DNA from: an uncultured Pelagibacteraceae bacterium
GTDB lineage: Bacteria; Pseudomonadota; Alphaproteobacteria; Pelagibacterales; Pelagibacteraceae
Assembly (NCBI GenBank): GCA_902541515.1
Contig: CACBRD010000004.1
Coordinates: forward strand, 1-55,134
Reading direction: 5' to 3'
DNA: 55,134 nucleotides
The notes under the pieces: model-generated
The model's input: the letters and a program-made list of their open reading frames with translations, nothing else
What the model was told of the DNA's origin: nothing
The model's database searches: none
Position numbers and translations under genes: made by a program
In this document: positions 46,933-55,134 of the stretch, piece by piece
Layout: each line of letters starts with the position of its first letter
How positions within the stretch are numbered: the first letter of the stretch is position 1

Positions 46933-49311
46933 ATGGACGTTAAAATTTCATTACCTTTATTACCGCTAAGAGACATAGTGGTGTTTCCAAGTATGGTGAT
47001 TCCTCTATTCGTAGGTAGAGATAAATCTATCTCTGCTCTTAATGAAGTAATGAAAAAAGATAAAAAGATTATTTTAGTAACTCAAAAGAACTCAGAAATA
47101 GATGATCCAAAAAAGACAGATATTTTTATGTATGGTTGTGAGGGGAGTATTCTCCAACTTTTAAAATTACCGGATGGAACTGTAAAAGTTTTAGTGGAAG
47201 GAACAAAAAGAGTTAAGATTTTAGATTTTAAAGACAATGAAAAATTCATTACTTGTGAATTTACTCACTACAACGACATCGTAACTAAAGATGAAGATCT
47301 ATATCCGCTAGCAGCGACAGCTTTGAGAAGATTAGAAAAGTTAACATCAATTAATAAAAAAATTTCTAATGAAACTATTAATTCTATCAAACAATTGAAA
47401 GACCCTTCCCAGATTGCTGATAATATCGCATCTCATATAACTGCAACTATCTCAGAAAAACAACAAATTTTCGAAACTATAGATGTTAAGAAAAGATTAA
47501 ATGCAATAATTAAGATAATGGAGAATGAAACTAGCATAATCGGTGTTGAAAAAAGAATTCGTGGCAGAGTTAAAACACAAATGGAAAAAACTCAGAGAGA
47601 ATATTATTTAAATGAACAACTAAAAGCTATTCAAAAAGAGTTAGGTGAGATTGAAGATGGAAAAGATGAAAATACTAGCCTTAATAAAGCAATAATTAAA
47701 GCGAGAATGCCAAAAGAGGTTGAGAAAAAATGCTTACAAGAGTTAAAAAAATTAAAAAACATGAGTCCAATGTCAGCTGAAGCGACTGTTGTTAGAAATT
47801 ATTTGGATTGGATGACAGAACTTCCATGGCATAAAAAAAGTGCCGTAGATATTGATCTTAAAAAAGCTTTAGAAATTTTGGATAAAGATCATTTTGGTCT
47901 AGAAAAAGTAAAAGAGAGAATTATAGAATTTTTAGCTGTGCAAAAAAGAATGGAAAAAATCAAAGGCCCTATATTATGTTTAGTTGGCCCTCCTGGTGTT
48001 GGTAAAACATCATTAGGAAAATCAATAGCAAAAGCTACTAACAGAGAATTTGTAAGAATGTCAGTTGGTGGTATGAGAGATGAAGCGGAAATAAGAGGGC
48101 ACAGAAGAACATACATAGGCTCTCTACCTGGTAAAATAATCCAAATGATGAAAAAAGCTGGTACAAAAAATCCATTAATTCTTTTAGATGAGATTGATAA
48201 AATTGGTAATGATTATCGAGGCGACCCATCTTCAGCATTGTTGGAAGCATTAGATCCTGAGCAAAATACAACTTTTAACGATCATTATCTTGAAGTTGAT
48301 TATGATTTATCTGATGTTATGTTTGTAACGACAGCTAACACTTTAAATATTCTTCCACCTTTATTAGATAGAATGGAAGTTATAAGACTCGCGGGCTATA
48401 CAGAGGATGAAAAAATAAATATTGCAAACAAATATTTATTACCAAAACAAATTAAAGATAATGGCGTTAAAGAAAAAGAGATGAGTTTACAAAACGATAT
48501 TATCCAAGAAATTATCAGAAGTTACACAAAGGAGTCTGGTGTTAGAAATCTAGAGAGAGAAATTTCTAAAGTTGCTAGAAAAGTAGTTAAGAAAGTTGTT
48601 TCTGGAGAGGAAAAAGAAGTCAAGATTAATAAAGAAAATTTGTCAGATTTTTTAGGTGTTCCCAAGTTTAAATCAGGTGAATTGGAAACTGAAAATAGAG
48701 TAGGAATAGTTACTGGATTGGCATGGACTGAATATGGTGGAGAAATTTTAAAAATTGAAACTGCTACAATGCCTGGAAAAGGGAGAATGCAAATAACAGG
48801 TAAGCTTGGAGATGTAATGCAAGAGTCAGTAAAAGCTGCAAAATCTTTTGTTAGATCTAAATGCTTAGAGTATGGAATAATACCTCCATTGTTTGAGAAA
48901 AAAGATTTTCATATTCACGTCCCAGAAGGTGCTACACCAAAAGATGGTCCATCTGCAGGTATTGGAATGGTTACTTCAATAGTATCTTCTATAACAAATA
49001 TCCCAGTTAAAAGAGACGTTGCAATGACAGGTGAGGTTACTTTAACAGGTCAAGTATTACCAATTGGTGGCTTAAAAGAAAAACTTATTGCAGCGCATAG
49101 GGCAGGAATCAAAGAGGTATTAATTCCAAAAGAAAATGAAAAAGATTTAGTTGATATGCCAAAAAAGATAATTGATGAAATTAAGATAACTCCCGTTGAG
49201 TATGCTGATGAAGTTTTAAAGATTGCTTTAACTAAGGAACTTAAAAAAACAGAGTGGGTTGAAGTTGATATTTCTAAAAAAGACGATAAGTCTCAAGCAA
49301 GCATTCAATAA
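46933..49311 (+). CDS. lon: ATP-dependent protease Lon
   Basis: GPPGVGKTSLGKSIA, GGMRDEAEIRGHRRTYIGSLPG, PKDGPSAGIGM catalytic Ser. Confidence 0.97.
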   Translation: MDVKISLPLLPLRDIVVFPSMVIPLFVGRDKSISALNEVMKKDKKIILVTQKNSEIDDPKKTDIFMYGCEGSILQLLKLPDGTVKVLVEGTKRVKILDFKDNEKFITCEFTHYNDIVTKDEDLYPLAATALRRLEKLTSINKKISNETINSIKQLKDPSQIADNIASHITATISEKQQIFETIDVKKRLNAIIKIMENETSIIGVEKRIRGRVKTQMEKTQREYYLNEQLKAIQKELGEIEDGKDENTSLNKAIIKARMPKEVEKKCLQELKKLKNMSPMSAEATVVRNYLDWMTELPWHKKSAVDIDLKKALEILDKDHFGLEKVKERIIEFLAVQKRMEKIKGPILCLVGPPGVGKTSLGKSIAKATNREFVRMSVGGMRDEAEIRGHRRTYIGSLPGKIIQMMKKAGTKNPLILLDEIDKIGNDYRGDPSSALLEALDPEQNTTFNDHYLEVDYDLSDVMFVTTANTLNILPPLLDRMEVIRLAGYTEDEKINIANKYLLPKQIKDNGVKEKEMSLQNDIIQEIIRSYTKESGVRNLEREISKVARKVVKKVVSGEEKEVKINKENLSDFLGVPKFKSGELETENRVGIVTGLAWTEYGGEILKIETATMPGKGRMQITGKLGDVMQESVKAAKSFVRSKCLEYGIIPPLFEKKDFHIHVPEGATPKDGPSAGIGMVTSIVSSITNIPVKRDVAMTGEVTLTGQVLPIGGLKEKLIAAHRAGIKEVLIPKENEKDLVDMPKKIIDEIKITPVEYADEVLKIALTKELKKTEWVEVDISKKDDKSQASIQ

Positions 49312-49322
49312 AAAATTTATTT

Positions 49323-49442
49323 ATGGAATTATACTTAATTTTATTAATCGTAGTTTTTGTCACTTATTATTTAACAAGACCAACATCGAAAAGAGAGAAA
49401 GATAATTTTAACTCCAAAAATAATTGGAGAGGTGGATTTTAA
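49323..49442 (+). CDS. Small single-TM protein (39 aa) downstream of lon
   Basis: Manual translation MELYLILLIVVFVTYYLTRPTSKREKDNFNSKNNWRGGF*. Confidence 0.45.
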   Translation: MELYLILLIVVFVTYYLTRPTSKREKDNFNSKNNWRGGF

Positions 49443-49476
49443 AAAATTATCTTTTATTTATAACAACTAATTAATC

Positions 49477-49504
49477 TTGACCTTATTTTACTAAAAGATA
49501 TAAC
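49477..49504 (+). promoter_or_regulatory. Sigma70-type promoter for tRNA-Val/tRNA-Asp
   Basis: TTGACC (49477-49482), 16 nt, TATAAC (49499-49504), 15 nt before the tRNA-Val 5' end. Confidence 0.65.
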
Positions 49505-49519
49505 CAACATTTTGGTTTT

Positions 49520-49595
49520 GGGCGGTTAGCTCAGTTGGTAGAGCATCTCGTTTACACCGAGGGGGTCAAAGGTTCGAGTCCTTTACTGCCCACCA
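49520..49595 (+). tRNA. tRNA-Val (anticodon TAC)
   Basis: GGGCGGT/ACTGCCC acceptor, TTTACAC anticodon loop, GGTTCGAGTCC, CCA encoded. Confidence 0.95.
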
Positions 49596-49609
49596 AAAGA
49601 ATCAAAAGT

Positions 49610-49686
49610 GGGGGTGTAGCTCAGTTGGTTAGAGCGATCGCCTGTCACGCGATAGGTCGAGGGTTCGAGTCCCTTCACTCCCGCCA
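49610..49686 (+). tRNA. tRNA-Asp (anticodon GTC)
   Basis: GGGGGTG/CACTCCC acceptor, CTGTCAC anticodon loop, GGTTCGAGTCC, GCCA 3' end. Confidence 0.95.
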
Positions 49687-49792
49687 CTTATCTAATTTAA
49701 AGCTGATAATCGTTATCAAATGAGCTGTAAATTTTGAATAATGTGACCTAACACCACTTCATCTGGCTTTAAAAAATGATATATATTCCACC

Positions 49793-50161
49793 ATGACAGC
49801 GGATTTTTTAAAAGATTATTTACCTATAATATTATTCCTAATTATAGCATTAGGACTTAGTTGTGCCTTTATAGTAATTAATTTTATCTTATCGCCAAAA
49901 AATCCAGATCCAGAAAAGTTATCGGCTTATGAATGTGGATTTGAACCATTTCAAGATTCAAGAATGGAATTTGATGTGAGGTTTTATTTAGTTGCAATTT
50001 TATTTATTATTTTTGACCTTGAGATTGCATTTTTATTTCCGTGGGCAATTTCTTTGGGAAATATTGGTATCTTGGGATTTACGTCAATGATGATTTTTTT
50101 ATTCATACTTACAATCGGATTTATTTATGAATGGAAAAAAGGTGCATTGGACTGGGAATAA
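49793..50161 (+). CDS. nuoA: NADH-quinone oxidoreductase subunit A
   Basis: [42 protein letters not shown]. Confidence 0.96.
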   Translation: MTADFLKDYLPIILFLIIALGLSCAFIVINFILSPKNPDPEKLSAYECGFEPFQDSRMEFDVRFYLVAILFIIFDLEIAFLFPWAISLGNIGILGFTSMMIFLFILTIGFIYEWKKGALDWE

Positions 50162-50172
50162 AATTTTTTTAA

Positions 50173-50688
50173 ATGAATAATAAATTAGATCAAGTACCTA
50201 ATGAATTTAAACAACTTGCGGAAGATTTTGGCAAGAATGGATTTATAACTACTTCATTAGAAAATTTAGTAAATTGGTCAAGATCTGGATCTTTGCATTG
50301 GATGACCTTTGGTCTTGCTTGCTGTGCGGTTGAAATGATGCAAACAGCCATGCCAAGATATGATATTGAAAGGTTTGGTGCTGCTCCAAGGGGATCACCT
50401 AGACAATCTGATGTTATGATTGTTGCAGGTACTTTAACAAATAAGATGGCACCAGCATTAAGAAAAGTTTATGATCAAATGCCAGAACCAAGATATGTTA
50501 TATCAATGGGAAGTTGTGCTAATGGTGGAGGTTACTATCATTATTCATATTCTGTTGTAAGAGGTTGTGATCGTATTGTGCCCGTTGATGTTTATGTACC
50601 AGGTTGCCCACCTTCCGCTGAAGCATTGTTATATGGAATAATGCAATTACAAAAAAAAATTAGAAATAAAGGATCTTTTAATAGGTAA
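50173..50688 (+). CDS. nuoB: NADH-quinone oxidoreductase subunit B
   Basis: [80 protein letters not shown]. Confidence 0.97.
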   Translation: MNNKLDQVPNEFKQLAEDFGKNGFITTSLENLVNWSRSGSLHWMTFGLACCAVEMMQTAMPRYDIERFGAAPRGSPRQSDVMIVAGTLTNKMAPALRKVYDQMPEPRYVISMGSCANGGGYYHYSYSVVRGCDRIVPVDVYVPGCPPSAEALLYGIMQLQKKIRNKGSFNR

Positions 50689-50689
50689 A

Positions 50690-51295
50690 ATGAATAACTT
50701 AATCGATTTAGAGAAAAAGATAAATTCAGAACTTACGACAAAAATTAATAAGACTTCAATTATACATAATCAAATTTATGTTGAAATTGATAAAGAAGAT
50801 TTAATTGATGTCGTTTTATTTATAAAAACAAATAAAGATACTAAGTTTAGACAACTTATTGATATTACAGTTGTAGATTATCCTGAGGAAACTCAAAGAT
50901 TTAAAATTGTGTATCTATTCTTAAGCCACGAGTTTAACCATAGAATGATCCTAAGTTATTTTATCAATGAAAATGAGCTTATCTCCTCTTTAACAAATGT
51001 ATTTCCATCAGCAAATTGGATGGAAAGAGAAGTTTTTGATATGTATGGTGTAAACTTTAAAAATCATCCTGATTTAAGAAGAATTTTGACTGACTATGGT
51101 TTTGAAGGCCATCCATTAAGAAAAGATTTTCCTTTGACTGGCCATTCTGAAGTTAGATATAGCGAAGAGAAAAAAAAAGTTATCAATGAACCTGTAAAAC
51201 TAGAACAAAATTATAGAAATTTTGATTATGAAAGTCCTTGGGAAGGAACAAAATATATAAAAGAAATATCAGGAACTAATGACAAAAAAAATTAA
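50690..51295 (+). CDS. nuoC: NADH-quinone oxidoreductase subunit C
   Basis: [48 protein letters not shown]. Confidence 0.96.
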   Translation: MNNLIDLEKKINSELTTKINKTSIIHNQIYVEIDKEDLIDVVLFIKTNKDTKFRQLIDITVVDYPEETQRFKIVYLFLSHEFNHRMILSYFINENELISSLTNVFPSANWMEREVFDMYGVNFKNHPDLRRILTDYGFEGHPLRKDFPLTGHSEVRYSEEKKKVINEPVKLEQNYRNFDYESPWEGTKYIKEISGTNDKKN

Positions 51296-52454
51296 AAATC
51301 TAAATTTGAATTTTGGTCCACAACATCCAGCTGCCCATGGTGTGTTAAGACTAATTCTTGAACTGGATGGTGAGGTTGTAGAAAAAGCAGACCCGCATAT
51401 TGGTTTATTGCATCGGGGAACAGAAAAATTGATTGAAAATAAAACATATATGCAAGCTGTCCCATATTTTGATCGACTTGATTATGTTGCTCCTATGAAC
51501 CAAGAACATGCTTTTGCATTAGCTATAGAAAAAATTCTAGATATCGATGTTCCAATAAGAGCACAATATATAAGAGTTATGTTTTGTGAAATCGGAAGAA
51601 TTTTAAGTCATATATTAAATGTTACTACTCAAGCTTTAGATGTGGGTGCATTGACACCATCATTATGGGGATTTGAGGAAAGAGAGACATTAATGACTTT
51701 TTACGAACGAGCATCTGGATCAAGATTACACGCTAATTATTTTAGAGCTGGTGGAGTTCATCAAGATTTACCAGCTGGTTTAGAAAACGATATAGCGAAA
51801 TTTTGTGAAACTTTCCCAAAAATAATAAATGATCTCGAGAATCTTTTAACTGATAATAGAATATTTAAGCAAAGAAATGTAGATATTGGAGTGGTAACTA
51901 AAGATGACGCGTTAGATTACTCTTTTAGCGGTGTAATGATTAGAGGTTCAGGGATACCTTGGGATTTAAGAAAATCTCAACCCTATGATTGCTATGATCA
52001 ATTAGAATTCAAAATTCCAGTAGGTAAAAATGGTGACTGTTACGATCGATACCTATGTAGAATTGAGGAAATGAAAGAAAGTGTATCAATTATAAAACAA
52101 TGTTTAGCGAGGATGGAAAAAGGTCCAATTAAAACTTTTGATGGTAAAATATCTCCACCATCTAAAGCAGAAATAAAACAATCTATGGAAGCATTGATTC
52201 ATCACTTTAAACTATTTACTGAGGGATATCGTGTACCAAAAGATGAAATTTATACTGCTGTAGAAGCACCCAAGGGTGAATTTGGTGTTTATTTAATATC
52301 GGATGGTTCAAGTAAACCTTACAAGTGTAAGATTAGAGCGCCAGGATTTTCACATTTACAATCAATGGATTATTTAATTAAAGGCCATATGTTAGCAGAT
52401 GTTCCTGCTGTTCTTGGTTCACTTGATATAGTTTTTGGAGAGGTCGATAGATGA
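51279..52454 (+). CDS. nuoD: NADH-quinone oxidoreductase subunit D
   Basis: [54 protein letters not shown]. Confidence 0.97.
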   Translation: MTKKIKNLNLNFGPQHPAAHGVLRLILELDGEVVEKADPHIGLLHRGTEKLIENKTYMQAVPYFDRLDYVAPMNQEHAFALAIEKILDIDVPIRAQYIRVMFCEIGRILSHILNVTTQALDVGALTPSLWGFEERETLMTFYERASGSRLHANYFRAGGVHQDLPAGLENDIAKFCETFPKIINDLENLLTDNRIFKQRNVDIGVVTKDDALDYSFSGVMIRGSGIPWDLRKSQPYDCYDQLEFKIPVGKNGDCYDRYLCRIEEMKESVSIIKQCLARMEKGPIKTFDGKISPPSKAEIKQSMEALIHHFKLFTEGYRVPKDEIYTAVEAPKGEFGVYLISDGSSKPYKCKIRAPGFSHLQSMDYLIKGHMLADVPAVLGSLDIVFGEVDR

Positions 52455-53059
52455 GTTTAAGAAGACCTGCAAAAAACCAACCTGAAAATTTTGAATTTAA
52501 CCATTCTTCATTAGAGGCAGCAAAAAGTATCGTTGCCAAATATCCAGAAGGTAAACAACAAAGTGCTGTGATGGCATTATTATACATTGCTCAAAAACAA
52601 AATGATAACTGGATACCTTTAGCTGCAATGAAATACATCGCAAAATTTTTAAATATGCCATACATAAAGGTATATGAAGTTGCTACTTTCTATAGCATGT
52701 ATAATTTATCACCTGTAGGTAAATATTTTATTCAAGTGTGTACCACAACTCCATGTATGATAAGGGGTGCAAACAAACTAGTCGAAGCATGTAAAGAAAA
52801 AATTTCAGAGGATGAGTCAGTCCTATCAAACGATAAAAGTTGTTCATGGATGGAAGTTGAATGTCTAGGAGCATGTGTCAATGCTCCGATGATGCAAATT
52901 AATGATGATTACTATGAAGATCTTGATAAAGAAAAAACTTTAAAAATTTTGGATAAAATTCTTAACGGACAAAAACCAACACCTGGCTCATATAGAGGTA
53001 GAATAAATAATGAACCAGAAAACAATAGAAAAACATTAATGGATTTAAAAAATGCTTAA
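52451..53059 (+). CDS. nuoE: NADH-quinone oxidoreductase subunit E
   Basis: 2Fe-2S thioredoxin-like: [12 protein letters not shown]...[21 protein letters not shown]. Confidence 0.95.
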   Translation: MSLRRPAKNQPENFEFNHSSLEAAKSIVAKYPEGKQQSAVMALLYIAQKQNDNWIPLAAMKYIAKFLNMPYIKVYEVATFYSMYNLSPVGKYFIQVCTTTPCMIRGANKLVEACKEKISEDESVLSNDKSCSWMEVECLGACVNAPMMQINDDYYEDLDKEKTLKILDKILNGQKPTPGSYRGRINNEPENNRKTLMDLKNA

Positions 53060-54380
53060 GGATCAAGATAGAATTTTTCAAAACTTATACAATGATTTGG
53101 GACCTGATCTAACTTCATCTCAAAAAAGAGGTGATTGGGTGAATACTAAAGAAATAACGGATAAGGGTAGAGACTGGATTATAAATGAAATTAAAGACTC
53201 ACAACTTAGAGGAAGAGGTGGTGCAGGTTTTCCAACAGGTTTAAAATGGTCCTTTGCACCTAAAGAAGTCGGCTCTAGACCTCATTATTTAGTGATTAAC
53301 GGTGATGAGTCTGAGCCAGGTACTTGTAAAGATAGAGATATTTTAAGATTTGAACCTCATAAATTAATCGAAGGTTGTTTGATTGCATCTTATGCAATTC
53401 AAGCACATGTTTGTTACATATATATTAGAGGAGAATATTTTGTAGACGGACAAAAGCTACAAACAGCAATTGATGAAGCTTATGAAAAAAAACTACTAGG
53501 TAAAAACGCTGCAGGCACCGGTTGGGATCTAGATATTTATATTCACTATGGAGCTGGAGCATATATTTGTGGAGAAGAAACTGCATTACTTGAAAGTATT
53601 GAAGGAAAAAAAGGTCAACCAAGATTAAAGCCTCCTTTTCCAGCACTAATTGGACTTTATGGTTGCCCAACAATAATTAATAATGTGGAAACTATAGCTG
53701 TTGTACCAACTATATTAAGAAGAGGTGGGAAATGGTTTGCATCTTTAGGAAGAGAAAAAAATACGGGTACTAAAATTTTTTGTATATCTGGAAACGTAAA
53801 TAATCCTTGCAATGTTGAGGAAGAAATGAACATTCCATTAAAAGAACTAATTGAAGTACATGCTGGTGGTGTCATAGGTGGCTGGGATAATTTACAAGCT
53901 GTCATACCTGGCGGATCATCAATGCCATTAATACCAAAAGAAAAATGTGAGACTTTGACTATGGACTTTGACTCATTAATGGCTGAAAAAAGTGGATTAG
54001 GAACAGCCGGTGTAGTTGTGATTAACAAAGATCAAGACATCATAAAATGTATGGCTCGAATAGCGAGATTTTACAAACATGAAAGCTGTGGCCAATGCAC
54101 ACCTTGTAGAGAAGGTTCAGGCTGGATGTGGAGAATGCTTGAAAGAATGGCAAAAGGTGAAGCGTCTAAAGATGAGATAGACATGTTGGGAGATGTTACA
54201 AAACAAATAGAAGGTCATACGATCTGCGCATTTGGTGAAGGTTCATCTTGGCCAGTTCAAGGTTTATTAAGACATTTCAAAGATGAAATTAAAAAAAGAA
54301 ATAAATTTGATCCAATTGTAAAAGAAAATAAAAATATTCCTTATTTGGTAGATCAACACTTATTGGATAAAAATGCTTAA
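53052..54380 (+). CDS. nuoF: NADH-quinone oxidoreductase subunit F
   Basis: [61 protein letters not shown]. Confidence 0.97.
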   Translation: MLKDQDRIFQNLYNDLGPDLTSSQKRGDWVNTKEITDKGRDWIINEIKDSQLRGRGGAGFPTGLKWSFAPKEVGSRPHYLVINGDESEPGTCKDRDILRFEPHKLIEGCLIASYAIQAHVCYIYIRGEYFVDGQKLQTAIDEAYEKKLLGKNAAGTGWDLDIYIHYGAGAYICGEETALLESIEGKKGQPRLKPPFPALIGLYGCPTIINNVETIAVVPTILRRGGKWFASLGREKNTGTKIFCISGNVNNPCNVEEEMNIPLKELIEVHAGGVIGGWDNLQAVIPGGSSMPLIPKEKCETLTMDFDSLMAEKSGLGTAGVVVINKDQDIIKCMARIARFYKHESCGQCTPCREGSGWMWRMLERMAKGEASKDEIDMLGDVTKQIEGHTICAFGEGSSWPVQGLLRHFKDEIKKRNKFDPIVKENKNIPYLVDQHLLDKNA

Positions 54381-55134
54381 ATTAAAAGTTAACGATATTG
54401 AAGTAGAGGTTGAGGAAGGGTTGACTGTTCTTCAAGCTTGTGAAAAAGCAGGCGCAGAAATACCAAGGTTTTGTTATCACGAGAAATTATCAATAGCTGG
54501 TAACTGCAGAATGTGTTTAGTTGAAATGGAAAAATCTCCAAAACCAATAGCATCATGCGCAATGCCCGCTGCAGATGGAATGGTTATAAAAACTAATACC
54601 CCAAAAATAGAGAAATCAAGAAAAGGCGTGATGGAGTTTTTATTAGCAAATCATCCGTTGGATTGTCCAGTGTGTGATCAGGGTGGGGAATGTGATCTTC
54701 AAGATCAATCGATGTTTTATGGAATAGATAAGTCAAGATTTAAAGAAAACAAAAGAGCAGTGCCTGAGAAAAATATGGGTCCACTGATTAAAACTCAAAT
54801 GACAAGATGTATTCATTGCACAAGGTGTGTGCGGTTTGCAACCGAGATAGCTGGAGTTCCTGAGTTAGGTGCAATTGGAAGGGGTGAAGATATGCAAATT
54901 ACTACATATTTAGAGCAATCAGTTCAATCAGAACTGTCAGGAAACGTAATTGATCTTTGTCCAGTAGGAGCTCTAACATCTAAGCCTTATGTTTTTGAAG
55001 CTAGACCATGGGAATTAAAGAAAACGCAGACAATTGATGTAATGGATGCGGTTGGTTCAAATATTAGAGTTGATACCTACGATTGGGAAGTGAAAAGAGT
55101 TTTGCCTATTATCAATGAAGATATAAATGAAGAG
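54373..55134 (+). CDS. nuoG: NADH-quinone oxidoreductase subunit G (3' truncated by window edge)
   Basis: Manual translation [53 protein letters not shown]...[14 protein letters not shown]..., open to the window end. Confidence 0.94.
   Translation, partial: MLKLKVNDIEVEVEEGLTVLQACEKAGAEIPRFCYHEKLSIAGNCRMCLVEMEKSPKPIASCAMPAADGMVIKTNTPKIEKSRKGVMEFLLANHPLDCPVCDQGGECDLQDQSMFYGIDKSRFKENKRAVPEKNMGPLIKTQMTRCIHCTRCVRFATEIAGVPELGAIGRGEDMQITTYLEQSVQSELSGNVIDLCPVGALTSKPYVFEARPWELKKTQTIDVMDAVGSNIRVDTYDWEVKRVLPIINEDINEE

Noticed and set aside
47889-48271. Minus-strand ORFs opposite lon (47889-48116, 48038-48271)
   Set aside because: Overlap the conserved Lon AAA+ core; shadow ORFs.
49535-49723. 62-aa plus-strand ORF MVEHLVYTEGVKGSSPLLPTKRIKSGGVAQLVRAIACHAIGRGFESLHSRH...
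   Set aside because: It is the translation of tRNA-Val and tRNA-Asp genes, a well-known false ORF pattern.
53657-54028. 123-aa minus-strand ORF opposite nuoF
   Set aside because: Fully inside the highly conserved nuoF coding frame on the opposite strand; no independent evidence.
1-55134. CRISPR arrays, IS elements, integrases, prophage or toxin-antitoxin systems
   Set aside because: None seen in the ORF translations or as regularly spaced repeats; the only short tandem repeats of note are the 6061-6151 operator copies.

Overview
This AT-rich 55 kb window looks like a chromosomal segment of a SAR11 / Candidatus Pelagibacter-type alphaproteobacterium. That placement is inferred from base composition, very short intergenic spaces and gene content. 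The genes are densely packed and mostly housekeeping: an ABC-2 exporter, sugar-nucleotide/surface-polysaccharide genes, aceA with a divergent XRE-type regulator, rseP, hupB, amt, recX, cysQ-like, mnmA, a Met-metabolism PLP enzyme, pabB-pabA-pabC, tig-clpP-clpX-lon, three tRNAs (Leu, Val, Asp) and nuoABCDEF plus partial nuoG. The most coherent accessory block is about 22.2-37.5 kb, a predicted organosulfonate/sulfite module: aprM-aprB-aprA, a TauE/SafE exporter, suyAB-like sulfolactate sulfo-lyase, xsc, a GMC dehydrogenase and a divergent TRAP transporter. The pieces most worth a second look are: (i) this module and its unassigned members, including a distinctly GC-richer ORF at 25400-25750; (ii) a seven-copy ATTTACAAA operator array between the regulator and an unannotated 53-aa ORF upstream of aceA; (iii) several very small ORFs missing from the supplied track; and (iv) intergenic RNA hairpins, notably after amt and between dctP and dctQ. 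I saw no CRISPR array, transposase, integrase or prophage genes. All functional calls come from reading the translations, with no database search.
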